Of a DNA stretch of 64,000 bases, positions 27,817 through 39,661 are shown piece by piece. The stretch's first letter is position 1; every line of letters starts with the position of its first letter. The notes under the pieces are model-generated. The model saw only the letters and a list, made by a program, of their open reading frames with translations. It had not been told where the DNA came from and made no database searches. This DNA comes from Diprion similis (lineage: Eukaryota > Arthropoda > Insecta > Hymenoptera > Diprionidae): assembly GCF_021155765.1 (NCBI RefSeq), contig NC_060108.1:25941025-26005024 (forward strand). Direction: 5' to 3'. Made by a program: the position numbers and the translations under genes.

Positions 27817-29218
27817 TACAACTGATTTGAATATGCAACCGGCATGTATAATCCGAGCCGAATAGCTTGTCGAGGTCCGTTTGAAAGTCAGAGTCTGAGG
27901 CGAAACGAACGGTTCATAAATAGGCGTTTATCCGACGGTGAGACGACGATACAGAATTATACCTATACCTACGTATGCATGTGTACGCGGGGTTTTTAGT
28001 GTCGTGATAAAATTAAAACCTGTCCGCCTCTGGGCCGCATCGAACGTAGTTGCAGGATGAGAAATTTTAATTACTGTATAAATACCCCTGAATCTTCATG
28101 TAAAGCGGTTTACGGCAGATAAATCTCGAATTATCCCACACGCACTCATCGTCAGCCACGGCTCCACGCATACCTACCATTCATATTTACCCACCTTTAA
28201 CCCATATCTGCCGTGTGTATAACACATTTCCTCCCCTAATTAACTCGCCACTTTTATTACAGGCGCATCAGCTGTATTGTAACGAGAGACTTGGTGCGCT
28301 TTTTACTAAGGCAACATATTGAGATTCCTCAGCGAGATTCTTCCTTTTCTTTATCGTTTTATTACCCGCAGTGCTGCGGCGTACAATAATGGCATGGAAA
28401 TTGGGCAAAATTACAAAGTTTGCCCGGCGCAGGTCAGCCGTAGAGCATAATCGTCGTGTCTAATGCGATTGTTTTGAAATACGAGTTTCCGTTCTTTTCA
28501 AAAATTAACAAAATTCTTACATCTTATATTACCGGACGATATGATGAGAGAACCGCGTCTGAATAATTGAGGATCTTTCTTTTCCACGGCTAATAAAATA
28601 TGCAGAGCATAGATTTTTTATGCGCAAGGTGAATATCGCCTGCGTACGTAATTACGCAATCGAATATTATACGCGCATAAATTTGATACCCCGCCGCAGT
28701 TGTATGAATAATTCTTTTCGGTACATCACCTGCGACACGTGATAGTATTATTATATAAGTCTGCGTGAAATAATCATACATCTGCACACGCGTTATATTA
28801 AGTTTATCTCAAAGATCCGAGAGAAATTTGTCTCACCCTTAAACTGCACGTACATACATACGTATATATACAATAATATACATATATGTATATGTATATA
28901 ATAATGCGTAGGAACATCCTAACACACATACACGTCGATTTACCGCATGTCACGTGTCTGTGCGAGATCAGTGCGGTATGTTCACTTGGATAATTTATGA
29001 GCTGGAAGACTGACATAAATTTTCACGGAGACTGCCGACAAGCTTATAAATCCGACTTCGCCTACCGAGTATAAGTCTGCGGTACGCTTATGGACAGGCG
29101 TCTATAAGGTACCCAGTGCATACCTATATATGTACATAATATATAATACAAGTATTTCAATTTGATCCATTACAACGGTTCAAGCGCAGGTGATTTTTAT
29201 CGTTTTAATCACGTCAGT

Positions 29219-29279
29219 CGGGCCCCGCGGCTAAAGCGCATAACATATCGATCCGACCGAAGCAATCGAACGGGGCCCG
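29219..29279. repeat. Spaced inverted repeat CGGGCCCCG ... CGGGGCCCG
   Basis: Nine-bp perfect arms at 29219-29227 and 29271-29279, separated by 43 bp containing ATCGAT- and CGACCG-like boxes. Confidence 0.7.
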
Positions 29280-29601
29280 TTTCGATCGGCCCAATAAACC
29301 GTCGATAAATCGTTCGATTCGGGAAATGATCGTTGTGTATGTACCACGTCTCTGATCTAGGAGACACAGACGCAGCATGTGTGCACCTAAGTATGCCTAT
29401 AACGAAGGTGCAGTATTAGGTATACGTTTCTAGCCGAGCGCTGCACTTGTGTGCACTTCGTGGCAGGCAGGTATTCCTAATAGGGTTGTGCATGCAGCTG
29501 AGATAGGCAAAGCAAGCCTGCTGTAGCGGATTGAAATACCGTCTACATTAGTGCGACACGATGTCGGGATCGGGAACGAGCGTGCTTCTGCAGCTTCTGA
29601 T

Positions 29602-29637
29602 TCGCCTTCGCCTTCGCCGCCGCCGCCGCCGCCGCCG
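29602..29637 (+). repeat. TTCGCC / (CCG)n repeat
   Basis: TTCGCC-type units followed by seven or more CCG units. Confidence 0.85.
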
Positions 29638-30367
29638 AAATCTACAGATTTATTAAACACGTCGACAGCTGGGCCCGGCTTCGATCCTCCAGCCTTAGCT
29701 CCGAGGTGTGAAAGAGACAAATTAATTCACGGGACTAATTGGGAGCGCCCCCCGTATCTGTCTTCTCGTTCACTCCGCGCGTTTCGAGTCCGTTATGCGA
29801 TTGACTCACCGGGTTGACCACTCGCCTAATTTCCCAACCCAAATCCCAGCTCTCACGATTGCGTCGAGGGCCTCGCCCTTGGATCTTCGTCAGGTATAAT
29901 ATAATATATACGATATAACAGAAATTAATCGGCGCCCTGATCGCGTCCACAATTTATAGCTAATCCAAAACGTGCCCGCACCTCGCGCGCCTCGTTGTCT
30001 AAGGTATATATCCGCCGCGACGCCGACGCGAAACTGCATGCACATCGCACATATCGGTTCGTGATCGAATCTGCTACCTTCTCCGCTGCGGATCGGAGCA
30101 TCGCGTTCGCACCTTTGAGCGAGAAAAGCGCACGATGCTAAGGCGGCGAATGTCCGAGGCAAAAAAACAAAAAACAAAAAACAAATCAACAAACAAATAG
30201 AAAATAAAAACATCCATAATCGCATGGAAGGTGGCGGCGGCGGCGTTCTGAGCCACCGGACCAACCAAGGGTGACCGACGAACGGGGACCAGGTCGGGCT
30301 TGCAGGTGCAACCGGGACCAGGAGCAGCCCAGCGCCGATACCAGCTCGACGGGGGAGAGGTGCCCGG

Positions 30368-30392
30368 GTGGTGTGGTGTGGTGTGGTGTGGT
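30368..30392 (+). repeat. (GGTGT)n microsatellite
   Basis: About five pentamer units. Confidence 0.85.
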
Positions 30393-30642
30393 ACGTGTGG
30401 TAGTGGCAGCGGCATCGCGAGCCAAGAGGAGGGCTCCGCCCCGGCAACATGGCCGCTGAGCGACGGATTGGCGGAGGCCCTCTCGACGCCGACGCCGCCG
30501 TTGACGCCCGCGCCTCACTCAACTCTCGAACCTTCGAACTCGACTCACTTCACTCCCGGGGCACTCCGCCTTGGCGGAAAGAACCTGGCCCGAGTCACCG
30601 CCCACCCACTTGAGCGTCCCCGCGATCGACCTCGAGGACGCG

Positions 30643-30667
30643 CGGCGGCGGCGGCGGCGGCGGCGGC
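30643..30667 (+). repeat. (CGG)n microsatellite
   Basis: About eight CGG units; one frame gives poly-Ala. Confidence 0.85.
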
Positions 30668-32682
30668 TTCGCCAGGGGATTTTCCGGGTTCGCGAATTCC
30701 GCCCTGCATTCTGATTCTGGTGCCGTTTGGGACTCGTTCGCGGACCCCCGGCTGATCGGTGAGATATATACCTACCTTGTACGTCCTGGCTGGGCTGCAG
30801 CTCGGCGTGCCTGATCCTCGCTAATTAATCTTAATTATACTAGTCTTTGTACTCCGCAGCTAACGCGAATGACTAATGGAATGATGAAAGTCGCGGTGGC
30901 CTGGGTCAAGCAGCCCCGTGTATAAACGCCAAATTGAGATTAATTGATCCTCGGAGAAACACCAATCACTGCATTCGAATCGGTGATGCTTGTTGCCTGA
31001 AGTACGAAAAGAGACGGCTGATTGCGTAAACCGATGATTATTATCATCTCCGATATTTTTAATCCGATGATATTTTGATGGTCTGGGAAAAATTTCAACA
31101 ATTCATTTTCAAAATTTATACCGAGTCATTCTGACGCCGTAGTACTCATTGGTCGATATCTTCGAGCGATCTACAATTTCTTTATCACATCATCATCGCG
31201 ATCGTCGTCACGACCTGGAACCCGGTTCCTGCAAACTCGAATTCAAAAATGCAACAAGATCACATCAACACAGAAATCACTGCCCTTGGATAAAAACGAC
31301 CCATCAACAACAAGTTAAACGTTTATACACGAAAGTGATTTTGAAAAATTTTGAATTATATCAAATTCCACGCAACACCATCAATATTATTGAAAATATT
31401 ATAATGATTCGGAGATCAGAATACGTGCCGTGTCTTTTCTTCCTGGCTACACATTAAGAAGTTTTGATGGTCTTCAGTGCAGCAAAGAATCATTCGTATT
31501 ATTATCACAGGCAATAGTTATCGAGCGAATAATCTTCGGCAAAACTTGTAGCCGAGCATAGGTATAAGGATACATATAAAAGGAAGACGAAGCCACCTGT
31601 TGAGTCCGTGTGCAGCGCATCCAAGTTCTTCGGCATCTTCTTGAGTCGTGGACGCTCCTCCCTCCCAAACACCTTACGCCCTGTCGTTCCACAAAACGGC
31701 CGGGTTGGACATTAGCATAAGCTTGGTGTGGGTGCTGCACTTATATCTGTCGCATCGAGTGCGGTCCTTCTGTCCACTTGGACCATTCCCAAAGCGTATC
31801 TTCGCCCCTCCATCTCCATCACCATCTTCATCTACATCTTCCCTTCGATCTACGTTACCGCTCACCACCCACGGGTGGACCAGCCCTCGTAGTTTTCTCG
31901 AGGCCATGTTGCTGCGCCTGGAGATCCCTTACGGATACGTCATACAGAATATCGTTACGACGTTTCCTCCGACGCTTCGGTCTTCAAGCCATTGCCAGAT
32001 GCTTCAACCGCACCGGGAATTTCGGGGTGAGAGGAAGTGGCGAGCATCGCGTATATAGTGGGAGTTAATACTGCGGCCATTGGGCCTTACGACCCTTCTT
32101 CGAAAGGCGAACGCCAATCGTGATCTGTGTTTTGAAATCGCGCGACGTCCGCCGGTGCAGGTCGTGCATGCTTGAAATATCAGCTTTGTTCGCAGCCACT
32201 TATTGTGCAAAGTATCGCTCGCCTCACGCTGTAACTACATACTACTGCAAAACACTAAAATTTTATCGACTATTTTTTTAATTTTGACAACGCTGTGTAA
32301 CAGCTGGCGAATACGCAGCTAATCGTCGCTGTTTCTTTGGCTCGAGGCGCTTACATAGCTGGGTATATTTTTAATCTATCGGTTGCAAACTCGTCAGGCA
32401 ATCGCAATTACAGTACAACCGTTTGAATAGATACATGTACATACAAAATACATCACTTTACATATGGAAAAAAGCAACTTGCAGGTCTTGCATATAGCGT
32501 GCTGCCCGAGTTTCCGATCGCTGACTCTACAGAGTGGGTAAAAAAGTCGAAAGTCGATATGAGCTCGACTCCTGAGAATCGTATTTCCCGAGGGATGCTG
32601 CAACTCCGTAGGATATCGGCGTCTCCGGAGGGAGTTGGGGGAGAGGAATGCCTATTTCGCTTTCGAATCCACCGAATGCTGC

Positions 32683-32704
32683 GGGGGGGGGGGGGGGGGG
32701 GGGG
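32683..32704 (+). repeat. Poly(G) run
   Basis: 22 G; likely unstable in length. Confidence 0.9.
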
Positions 32705-35700
32705 TCAAGAGGGTCAAGTTAGGCTGCAGGACGAGACGACAACGAGCATGCAAGCCCATATGCCCATCCAAAAATAAAACATTGGATTATCCCGGTTGTC
32801 TCCTGCGGCTGCAGAGAGCTGTCGACGCTACGATATAGGAACCTACAAGCATCTCCGAAACAGAAATAGAAACAGGATGGTTGATCATTTGAGAAATTCC
32901 TCCACCAGCTTTTTTTCTCATCGTCGACGAAGAATATTGGTTTCCTTTTTCAAGGTTTTTTTTATATGTTTGTGAAGATGTATATAGAAATCGTCGAAAT
33001 ATCACCTCGGTCTCAGTTTTTTACGACTCTTCTTTATTTTAGCTTGCGTCGCAAGAATATTTCCACAGCTGTAATACTACTTTGAGCGAGCGGTGTAAGT
33101 ACTTGAAATTTGGGTTCAGTACTGCTGTCACTCTAATATCAGGATAGTCGGTGCTTTTTTGAATAAGTGACTAAGCAATTGGCTAATCCATTCGCGGGGA
33201 TCTGAATGCGCACAGATGCTGCAGTTTGCGGCTGCAGCGCGGGTGAAAGCACTTTTCTAAATTTGGGTGAAACTTGATTCTCGGTGTAGTCGGCACGCGT
33301 CAATGGATTCCCTCGAGTGGCGCGGATGTGCGATGGTCGAAAATTGAAAACAATAGTCGAACAGTCGGGATTATAATGCATCGGGTGAATTGAATTAGTC
33401 AGAGCTCGTTGCACGCTTATGGTGACCATGCAGGGTGCTTACCCCACACTTTCCAGCCGGACCGGGATGCGACCCTCGGGCCAACAATGAGAACAATCAC
33501 TCGTCGCGGTCACGTGTCGGTGGGCCATTTGTCATTTGATTACAAAAATGGAAATTGTAATCCACCGTTGTATCATACAGCTGTAGGTATGCACGCGGCG
33601 GTCGGTCGAATATGTCGTGAAATGTGATATTTCGTGCTTCGGGGATGCCGTATTATAGACGCGGACGTTAGATTATACCCATGTAAAAATGGACGGGATT
33701 ATGTCGACCAGTTTATTAATTGGTTGAAACTTTGTACGATAATCTCGTGTAAGAACAGTCGGGACGGTTGCTACATTCTTTCACATCCACGCGTCTCACC
33801 GCGCCCCGTCATTATAGGTATACTTCTACCTTCATTCTCATTCCACTGAAATTTGGAGTGTAACTTGAAATGTTGTTATTTAAATTTCTCAACGATCTTT
33901 CCTGTCCCTCTCTACCGCCTCGTCAATCTCGATCCCGATACGGTACTGCGTCCCGCTGAGTTAATTGCCTTCACTATTTCAGGGAACTTTTGAAACACCT
34001 TTCTAAACCATTATACAAGGCTCTGGAACCACATGCGGAGAAACGAACTAAACGGATATATACGAGTTCCAGAGGATAAACTTCCACAGGGAACGTGTGT
34101 GATCTATAATACACACCCACACACAGTTTGTATATGGATATTTACACATTTCAATTCGTTTATTCGACCATAATCACACGTTGTAGCTTTTTTTTAACCC
34201 GACGAAAACTAATTAACTACGATATTACACTATTCATTTCTTAGCTTTTGATTGATCGTGATCAATTAAATTCTGGTTTCCTTCGTATTTAATACAAGTG
34301 TGGTTCCCTATAAAACGGAACGGGATTGGTACACCTTGAAAATGGGATAATTAACCCGTAAGTTTTCTATTTAGCAACTAGATCAGCGAACTCTACACAT
34401 AGGGAAATTGAAAAAATTGTTTACTTGTTCTATGAAACACCGTCACTTTATTTTCATGTTACTTTGCAGCAATATGAAGTATGGAATAACTCAATCCATG
34501 CAATTCTGCGAGATGATTTGTACTGGTTCGCGCTTGTCCGCTTGCGGCAAGAATAGTTCATTAAATTGTCACCAAGTCCAACGGACAGCAGCACCTACTT
34601 ACCACACAACCGTGTCATCTTGTATAATTTTGAATAAATGTTGCAGTAACACGAAGCTCAGGCGATAAGCACCGGTTGAAATTCGTTACCGACGCAGATT
34701 CAAAAATCACTAGTTCGGAAAAATAAATTTATTTTTGCGTTCACGTTACTTACATTGGAGGATGGTAAATGATTCTTAGAATTTGTTTTCTCACATTTTT
34801 ATCCAAGTTTTCACCGATAGTAGAAATAATGAATCGAATATTTTGAATGTAGAAACTCTCGTTATTTAAAATATTTATCAATTTAGAACTGTTTCTGAAC
34901 AGATTTTGATTTAATAGAGTAGTAATTCTTGAACATAGATTTTTTGGTTTGAAATGTTCGGTTTGTATCAATCTCTGCTTACTAAATCGGTGGAAAAATT
35001 AGGACGTAATACCAGCACGTTAAAATACGAACCCGAATACGTAACCTTCTTGACCAACAGCAACGCAACGCCCTGTGGCGTGCTCTTGGGGTATTGTAGC
35101 AACTATGGGTGCAGAAGCGTTGTAATAGTTGCATCTGATTAGGCGCTCTACCTATTAAACTGGCTTACCTAAAATTATTTCATTCAAATCTTGTTTGAGT
35201 GTAATATTATACCAAGTCATTTCGAAAGTATCACAAGAGTAAATTTGTTCTAAATGATTCACATTTTAAATATTATATTTCTGTAGACGAAATGCAATCA
35301 CCCATGGCTCATAATTGACATTCACAATCAGTATAAAATCGCCATAACATGCAAAAACGAACTCTTAGTCGAGTAATTTTGACACATTACTTGAAAAAGT
35401 GTGAAACAATTCTCCATGTAATAAACTCTAAAGCGAATACAGATTAAGTTTCAAGACTCATAGTTGCAATATGGGTGTAATAAAATTTCGACTCTAAAGT
35501 GGGTTGAGTACGCTTACGGGCTTGAGTGTGAAACGGTTTCTACCGATAAAGAAGATACCGGATGGCTAACACGGTTTCTCACGACGCCAGGCTCACACAA
35601 GTCCACTTACCGGTGGAGTCTTAGTTACGAAAATTGGCCCGAGGGTAACCGGCTTTGAATTCTTCCGTCATCGAATAAGATGATGCGCAACGTTGATTGA

Positions 35701-35758
35701 ATTTCGAATCTCGAGCGCTCCCAAATGCGTTTAAAATGGCGTATTCAAGACGCGCAGC

Positions 35759-35779
35759 GGGGGGGGGGGGGGGGGGGGG
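35759..35779 (+). repeat. Poly(G) run, about 21 G, in the Beclin-1 upstream region
   Basis: An uninterrupted G tract about 190 bp before the Beclin-1 start codon. Its length is likely unstable and may be inaccurate in the assembly. Confidence 0.9.
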
Positions 35780-35788
35780 TCCTTAAGC

Positions 35789-35802
35789 TAGCGCCATCTG
35801 GG
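35789..35802. promoter_or_regulatory. TAGCGCCATCTGGG element upstream of Beclin-1
   Basis: Lies about 170 bp upstream of the Beclin-1 ATG, just after a 21-G run. The core GCGCCATCT resembles CTCF-type or related zinc-finger insulator motifs. This is sequence resemblance only. Confidence 0.3.
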
Positions 35803-35968
35803 GATTGAAATCTCGGTTCGAAGGTTAGTGGTTTGGTTAGTGGGTAGTTTGATCGGAACGTGCAAACAGCTGATCCACGTCTTCCAAGTGTCAAATGCGT
35901 ATTTGTAAATAACGATCCGTTGCATAAAGCGCAGAGTGTAACAATTCCTCAACCGCGAGTAAGTAACA

Positions 35969-38130
35969 ATGATGGATTCAAAAGCTACCGTCAGCTTTGC
36001 TTGCCAGAGATGCTTGCAGCCTTTGAGATTAGACACGAGCTTCAATCACCTGGGGGAACACACACTCGCCGAACTTTCACGTAGGTAATTTCATTTCTAT
36101 CTACATTCGTATAATCATATATAAATATCTGACATTTATCTGATCAAACATCACGCTTGTAATTATAAAAGAAATCACAACAATACAATGGGTAATCACT
36201 TCGATAAGTAACTTTCCACAGTTTCTGTGTTTTCCCCACTTTCCGTTTCACTGAATCTTAGTATGTGAAGAAATACCAGCTGAAATATGGATATTCCTAA
36301 TGAGAACCGAGGCAGTTTTTATTATCTACTATTTACACTTGTTGCGATACATTGCTTCTCATTCGCTCTTTCTTTTCCACAGTACCGATTCAGCAACACA
36401 CTGTTGGGGATCTCGAGCACCACAGCGAGAGCTTAGAACAATTGGCTCCACCCTTTCGTTTGACCGAATCAGCTAATGGAGCAAACGGATTTATGCTTGT
36501 TGGAGATTCGGGAGATACCGAAAGCCTTAGCCACCACCTTAGGGTAAGGTGTTCTTTGTGTGAATCATGATTTTCTCCACAATCTTAAGAATTTTCAGAG
36601 AGTTGTTTCATCCACAATATCTTTCTTATTCTCAGGTCAGAGCAACGCTTTTTGATATACTGAGTAGCAGTAGCTCGGCCGATCATCCGCTATGTGACGA
36701 ATGTACAGATAGTTTACTGATGTTGATGGATCAGCAGTTGAGATTGACAGAGGGAGAATGGTCGGATTACAACGAATATCTAAAGCAATTGGAGTCTGAA
36801 CAGCAGCAGCTCGACGAAGATCTTGAGCTGAGTAATCTCGTCAAAGAGTTGCAAGACATCAAGGCAGAAGAAGAGAGAATGATTGGAGAGTTGGAGGCCT
36901 TGCGGAGGGAGGAGGCTGCGACGAGAACTGCAATAGCTCAGCAGGAAAGGGAACGAGAACGATTACAGGGAGAGGAGGAGCGCTACTGGAGAGAGTATTC
37001 CAGGCATAGGAGAGACATGATGTTTGCCGAAGATGAATTTCGGAGGTAATTAAGTTCAATTAATTGTACATTGATGTACAATAACGCGTTGATAATAATA
37101 AGCTTTTTAAGCGAGTAATGTCAGTTCTATTTTGATGATGTAATGTTATATAATTCTGCATGCCTGCTTTCGAAATATTTTGCATAGTACCTTGATAGTA
37201 TTGTAGAGTACTTAGCAGAATGAATTAACGAGCGTCAGTATAGTTTTTAAAAAATTTAGTCAACTACGGTGACAAAAATTGATGTCAGGAATATTTCAGG
37301 ATCTTATCGGTTATCGGGTTGACCTTGTGAATCTTGAATATTATGTCAGTTTGAAGATACGAACGACCCAATACACTTTAACGTCAAATGCTATATAGAT
37401 ATGCTTTTACAGCTTAGAGAATCAAGTGGCTTATGCAGCTTCACAACTAGAGAGGCTGAAAAAGACGAACGTATTTAATGCCACATTCCATATTTGGCAT
37501 TCCGGACATTTTGGAACGATAAATTCATTTCGGTTGGGTCGACTACCTAGCGCTCCTGTAGACTGGAGCGAAATTAATGCAGCATGGGGTCAAACGACCC
37601 TCTTACTAACAGCCCTAGCCCGAAAGATGAATCTTACATTCCAGCGTTTTCGACTGGTCCCATTTGGTAATCATAGCTACATTGAAGTCTTGGATCAGCA
37701 CAGAGAGCTCCCGTTGTATGGCAGTGGTGGTTTCAAATTTTTATGGGACACAAAATTTGATGCAGCCATGGTGGCTTTTTTGGATTGCTTGCAACAGTTT
37801 AAGGAGGAGGTTGAGAAAGGTGACAGTGGCTTTTGCCTTCCCTACAGAATGGATCGTGGTAAAATTGAGGATTCCGCAACTGGAAATTCTTACTCAATCA
37901 AGTAAAGTATTGATTTTCCTTTATTATTAAATTTGTTACACGTCTTTTAAAGGCTCGTTTTGATTATTCAAACGTCTAGCATGTAAAAAAATTGTCACGG
38001 CTTTATTTACAGGATACAATTCAATTCTGAAGAGCAATGGACCAAGGCTCTCAAATTTTTACTGACCAACTTGAAGTGGGGTTTGGCCTGGGTCAGTTCC
38101 CAGTTTACAAAAGACGAAGCTGAGCACTAG
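35969..38130 (+). CDS. Atg6: Beclin-1 (Atg6/Vps30), autophagy protein, five coding exons
   Basis: Coding exons by eye: 35969-36080, 36383-36543, 36636-37045, 37413-37901, 38013-38130. All have GT-AG borders and join in frame to 1290 bp (429 aa), close to the usual 420-450 aa. The N-terminus has a CxxC (C12, C15) in the Beclin context [15 protein letters not shown]3-like helix covers residues 83-101 and spans the exon 2/3 junction (LFDILS). It is followed by a second CxxC (HPLCDEC, 111-114), a coiled coil at about 140-226, and the evolutionarily conserved (BARA) domain from about 229 to the end. An in-frame TAA at 35960 fixes the start; either of two adjacent ATGs (35969 or 35972) could be used. 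Family knowledge: it scaffolds the Vps34 class III PI3-kinase complex on membranes for autophagosome initiation and endosomal sorting. No truncation or frameshift is seen. It converges on the NUDT14-type gene. Confidence 0.97.
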
Positions 38131-38178
38131 TACCTATCTATTCTGCCATTTTAATGATATAAAAAACAAAACTTTGTA

Positions 38179-38184
38179 AATAAA
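38179..38184 (+). promoter_or_regulatory. Candidate poly(A) signal of Beclin-1
   Basis: A canonical AATAAA begins 48 nt after the Beclin-1 stop codon. This gives a short 3' UTR that ends close to the 3' end of the convergent NUDT14-type gene. Confidence 0.7.
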
Positions 38185-38222
38185 CACAAAATTGATAAAC
38201 GTCACCTGGAGGGTAATGGTCA

Positions 38223-38228
38223 TTTAAT
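38223..38228 (-). promoter_or_regulatory. Candidate poly(A) signal of the NUDT14-type gene
   Basis: On the minus strand this reads ATTAAA, the commonest variant signal, about 115 nt after the NUDT14 stop. No AATAAA was seen on this strand between the two stop codons. An AATATA variant nearer the stop (around 38314) is an alternative. Confidence 0.4.
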
Positions 38229-38343
38229 ATCCCTTAATATACTATTAAATGATTAATAACTGCCATTTGGTGATTGACAGTTATTAACTATAGGGTATAA
38301 ATATGTTTTTATATATTATATTACATACATGTGTGTTATTCAT

Positions 38344-39661
38344 TTAGGAACAGTGCTCTGGTTTATTGTGGAAAAACCAGGATGCAGCAAATATAACTTC
38401 CGGTGGACTCTGGATGCTTGGACGGTTTATGTACTCTTTAAATTCGTTTACACTTAATTCAACCACCTCGATCAGCTCACCCTCAACCTCCGAACCCCCG
38501 CCTGAAACGGAAGAATATACATTTCGTGTTAAAAGTAGAAAGTTACAGCATCAAAGCTCTGCTGTTATTCCTTCGGTACAAACCAGAATTCACTCGCATT
38601 TCGTCTGTAACTTCTACATAGAAGAGTGTTTCAATGGCTCCTGTAGGTCCGACTCCACTTCTGAAAGCACACAATAATACGACAATTCCAATCATTTAAT
38701 GAAATAAAATTCAAGGAGCGACAATATTTATTAAGGACATGGGTACAGACGATCAATCGGACAGTTACATTTATACGATACAATTCGTACAGTGAAAACC
38801 TACTAGTACAATGGAGGGAAAACGACTCGCTTTTTCACTGCTTTGCAACAGCGCTGGGAGCAGGTAACTTTTTGCAGAAAAGAAATCGATAATTGACTTG
38901 CAAAATTTACCTAGTATACGGACGTTCATCAAAACTAAAAGCAATGACTAATAGTGGACCTATCAAGCAGTGCAGTCTTATTGAAGTTGTGAAGAAAGTT
39001 GAAATTTGAATTGCATGGTGTACGACTTGAACAAAGCACGAAAGTAAGTCTATAATTGCAATGAATAATGTGAATCGGGTCGTAATTTTAAAAAGAAAAG
39101 CAACTAAATGACAAAATTAAATGTCTATCAGCCCTGCATTACGCTTAAGTATGCGCTGCGTGTTCGATAACTATAGTACAAAGGTACGCTAATGGTCCAA
39201 TAGTGAATGGACGCAGACCTGCACGTGTGGAGCTTAACGAAGTTGGAAACAGGAGCGTTATATCCACACTCCTCTAGCAATTCCTCCCTAGCGATTTCAG
39301 CGATGGGTAGATCCTTGTCTACGATGCCTGCGCAAAGCTCTAACGTAACGCCAAGGCTCGGAGGGTATTGCTGAAGGTCAACTTTGCCCTGTTTCTCGGG
39401 TAAACTTGCATAGAAGACAGCGGGACGGAACTGGGATACAAATATAAGTTTCCTCCGGGTGACATTGAAGACGATCATGGCCACAGAGTCATGGATCCGG
39501 AGCAGATCCCATTTCTTTAGTTTTCCTGCCTGTCGGAATTGCATTCGCACCGGCCTCACCCACGGTGAGTTTGGCGGCAAAGGACCTATCTCTACATCCT
39601 GCAGATCCTGCATCTTCTCTCTCAGGATCTTCGTCTGCTGATCAGTGCTCGCCTCGCTCAT
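38344..39661 (-). CDS. NUDT14-type Nudix hydrolase (UDP-sugar pyrophosphatase), three coding exons
   Basis: Coding exons on the minus strand: 39661-39219, 38660-38584, 38501-38344, joining in frame to 678 bp (225 aa; human NUDT14 is about 222 aa). Exon 1 holds the core fold and a NUDT14-style Nudix box at residues 112-134 (ELCAGIVD then REELLEECGY). Exon 2 supplies the family motif RSGVGPTGAIETLFYVEVTD. Exon 3 supplies EGELIEVVELS and the C-terminal helix ending IFAASWFF. Junctions: exon 1 donor is AG/GTCTGC (weak), exon 2 acceptor is TTTCAG, exon 2 donor is G/GTTTGT, exon 3 acceptor is TTTCAG. Family role: Mg-dependent hydrolysis of UDP-glucose and related nucleotide sugars to the sugar 1-phosphate and UMP, in the cytosol. 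If intron 1 is retained, translation reads on to a stop at 39128 and the last two exons are lost. It is tail-to-tail with Beclin-1. Confidence 0.93.

Larger units (their letters stand above)
29560..30760. promoter_or_regulatory. GC-rich island with triplet repeats, candidate promoter region
   Basis: A CpG-rich stretch in AT-rich surroundings. It contains (CCG)n at 29602-29637, (GGTGT)n at 30368-30392, CAACATGG (a good initiation context) at about 30447 opening only 53 codons, and (CGG)n at 30643-30667 giving poly-Ala. It could be a promoter or 5' UTR of a gene extending out of view. No protein family is recognised. Confidence 0.3.
13235..35758. other. No firm gene
   Basis: Apart from the two candidate exons and the GC island at 29.5-30.8 kb, I see no domain, tRNA, rRNA or transposase-like protein. 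Many TATACCT / AGGTATA heptamers occur. The stretch may be one or more long introns or regulatory intergenic DNA. Confidence 0.55.

Noticed and set aside
37046..37412. Beclin-1 beginning at an internal start in exon 4
   Set aside because: Exon 4 is joined in frame to exon 3 through AG/GTAATT and TTTACAG; the apparent internal start is GTG within a conserved segment.
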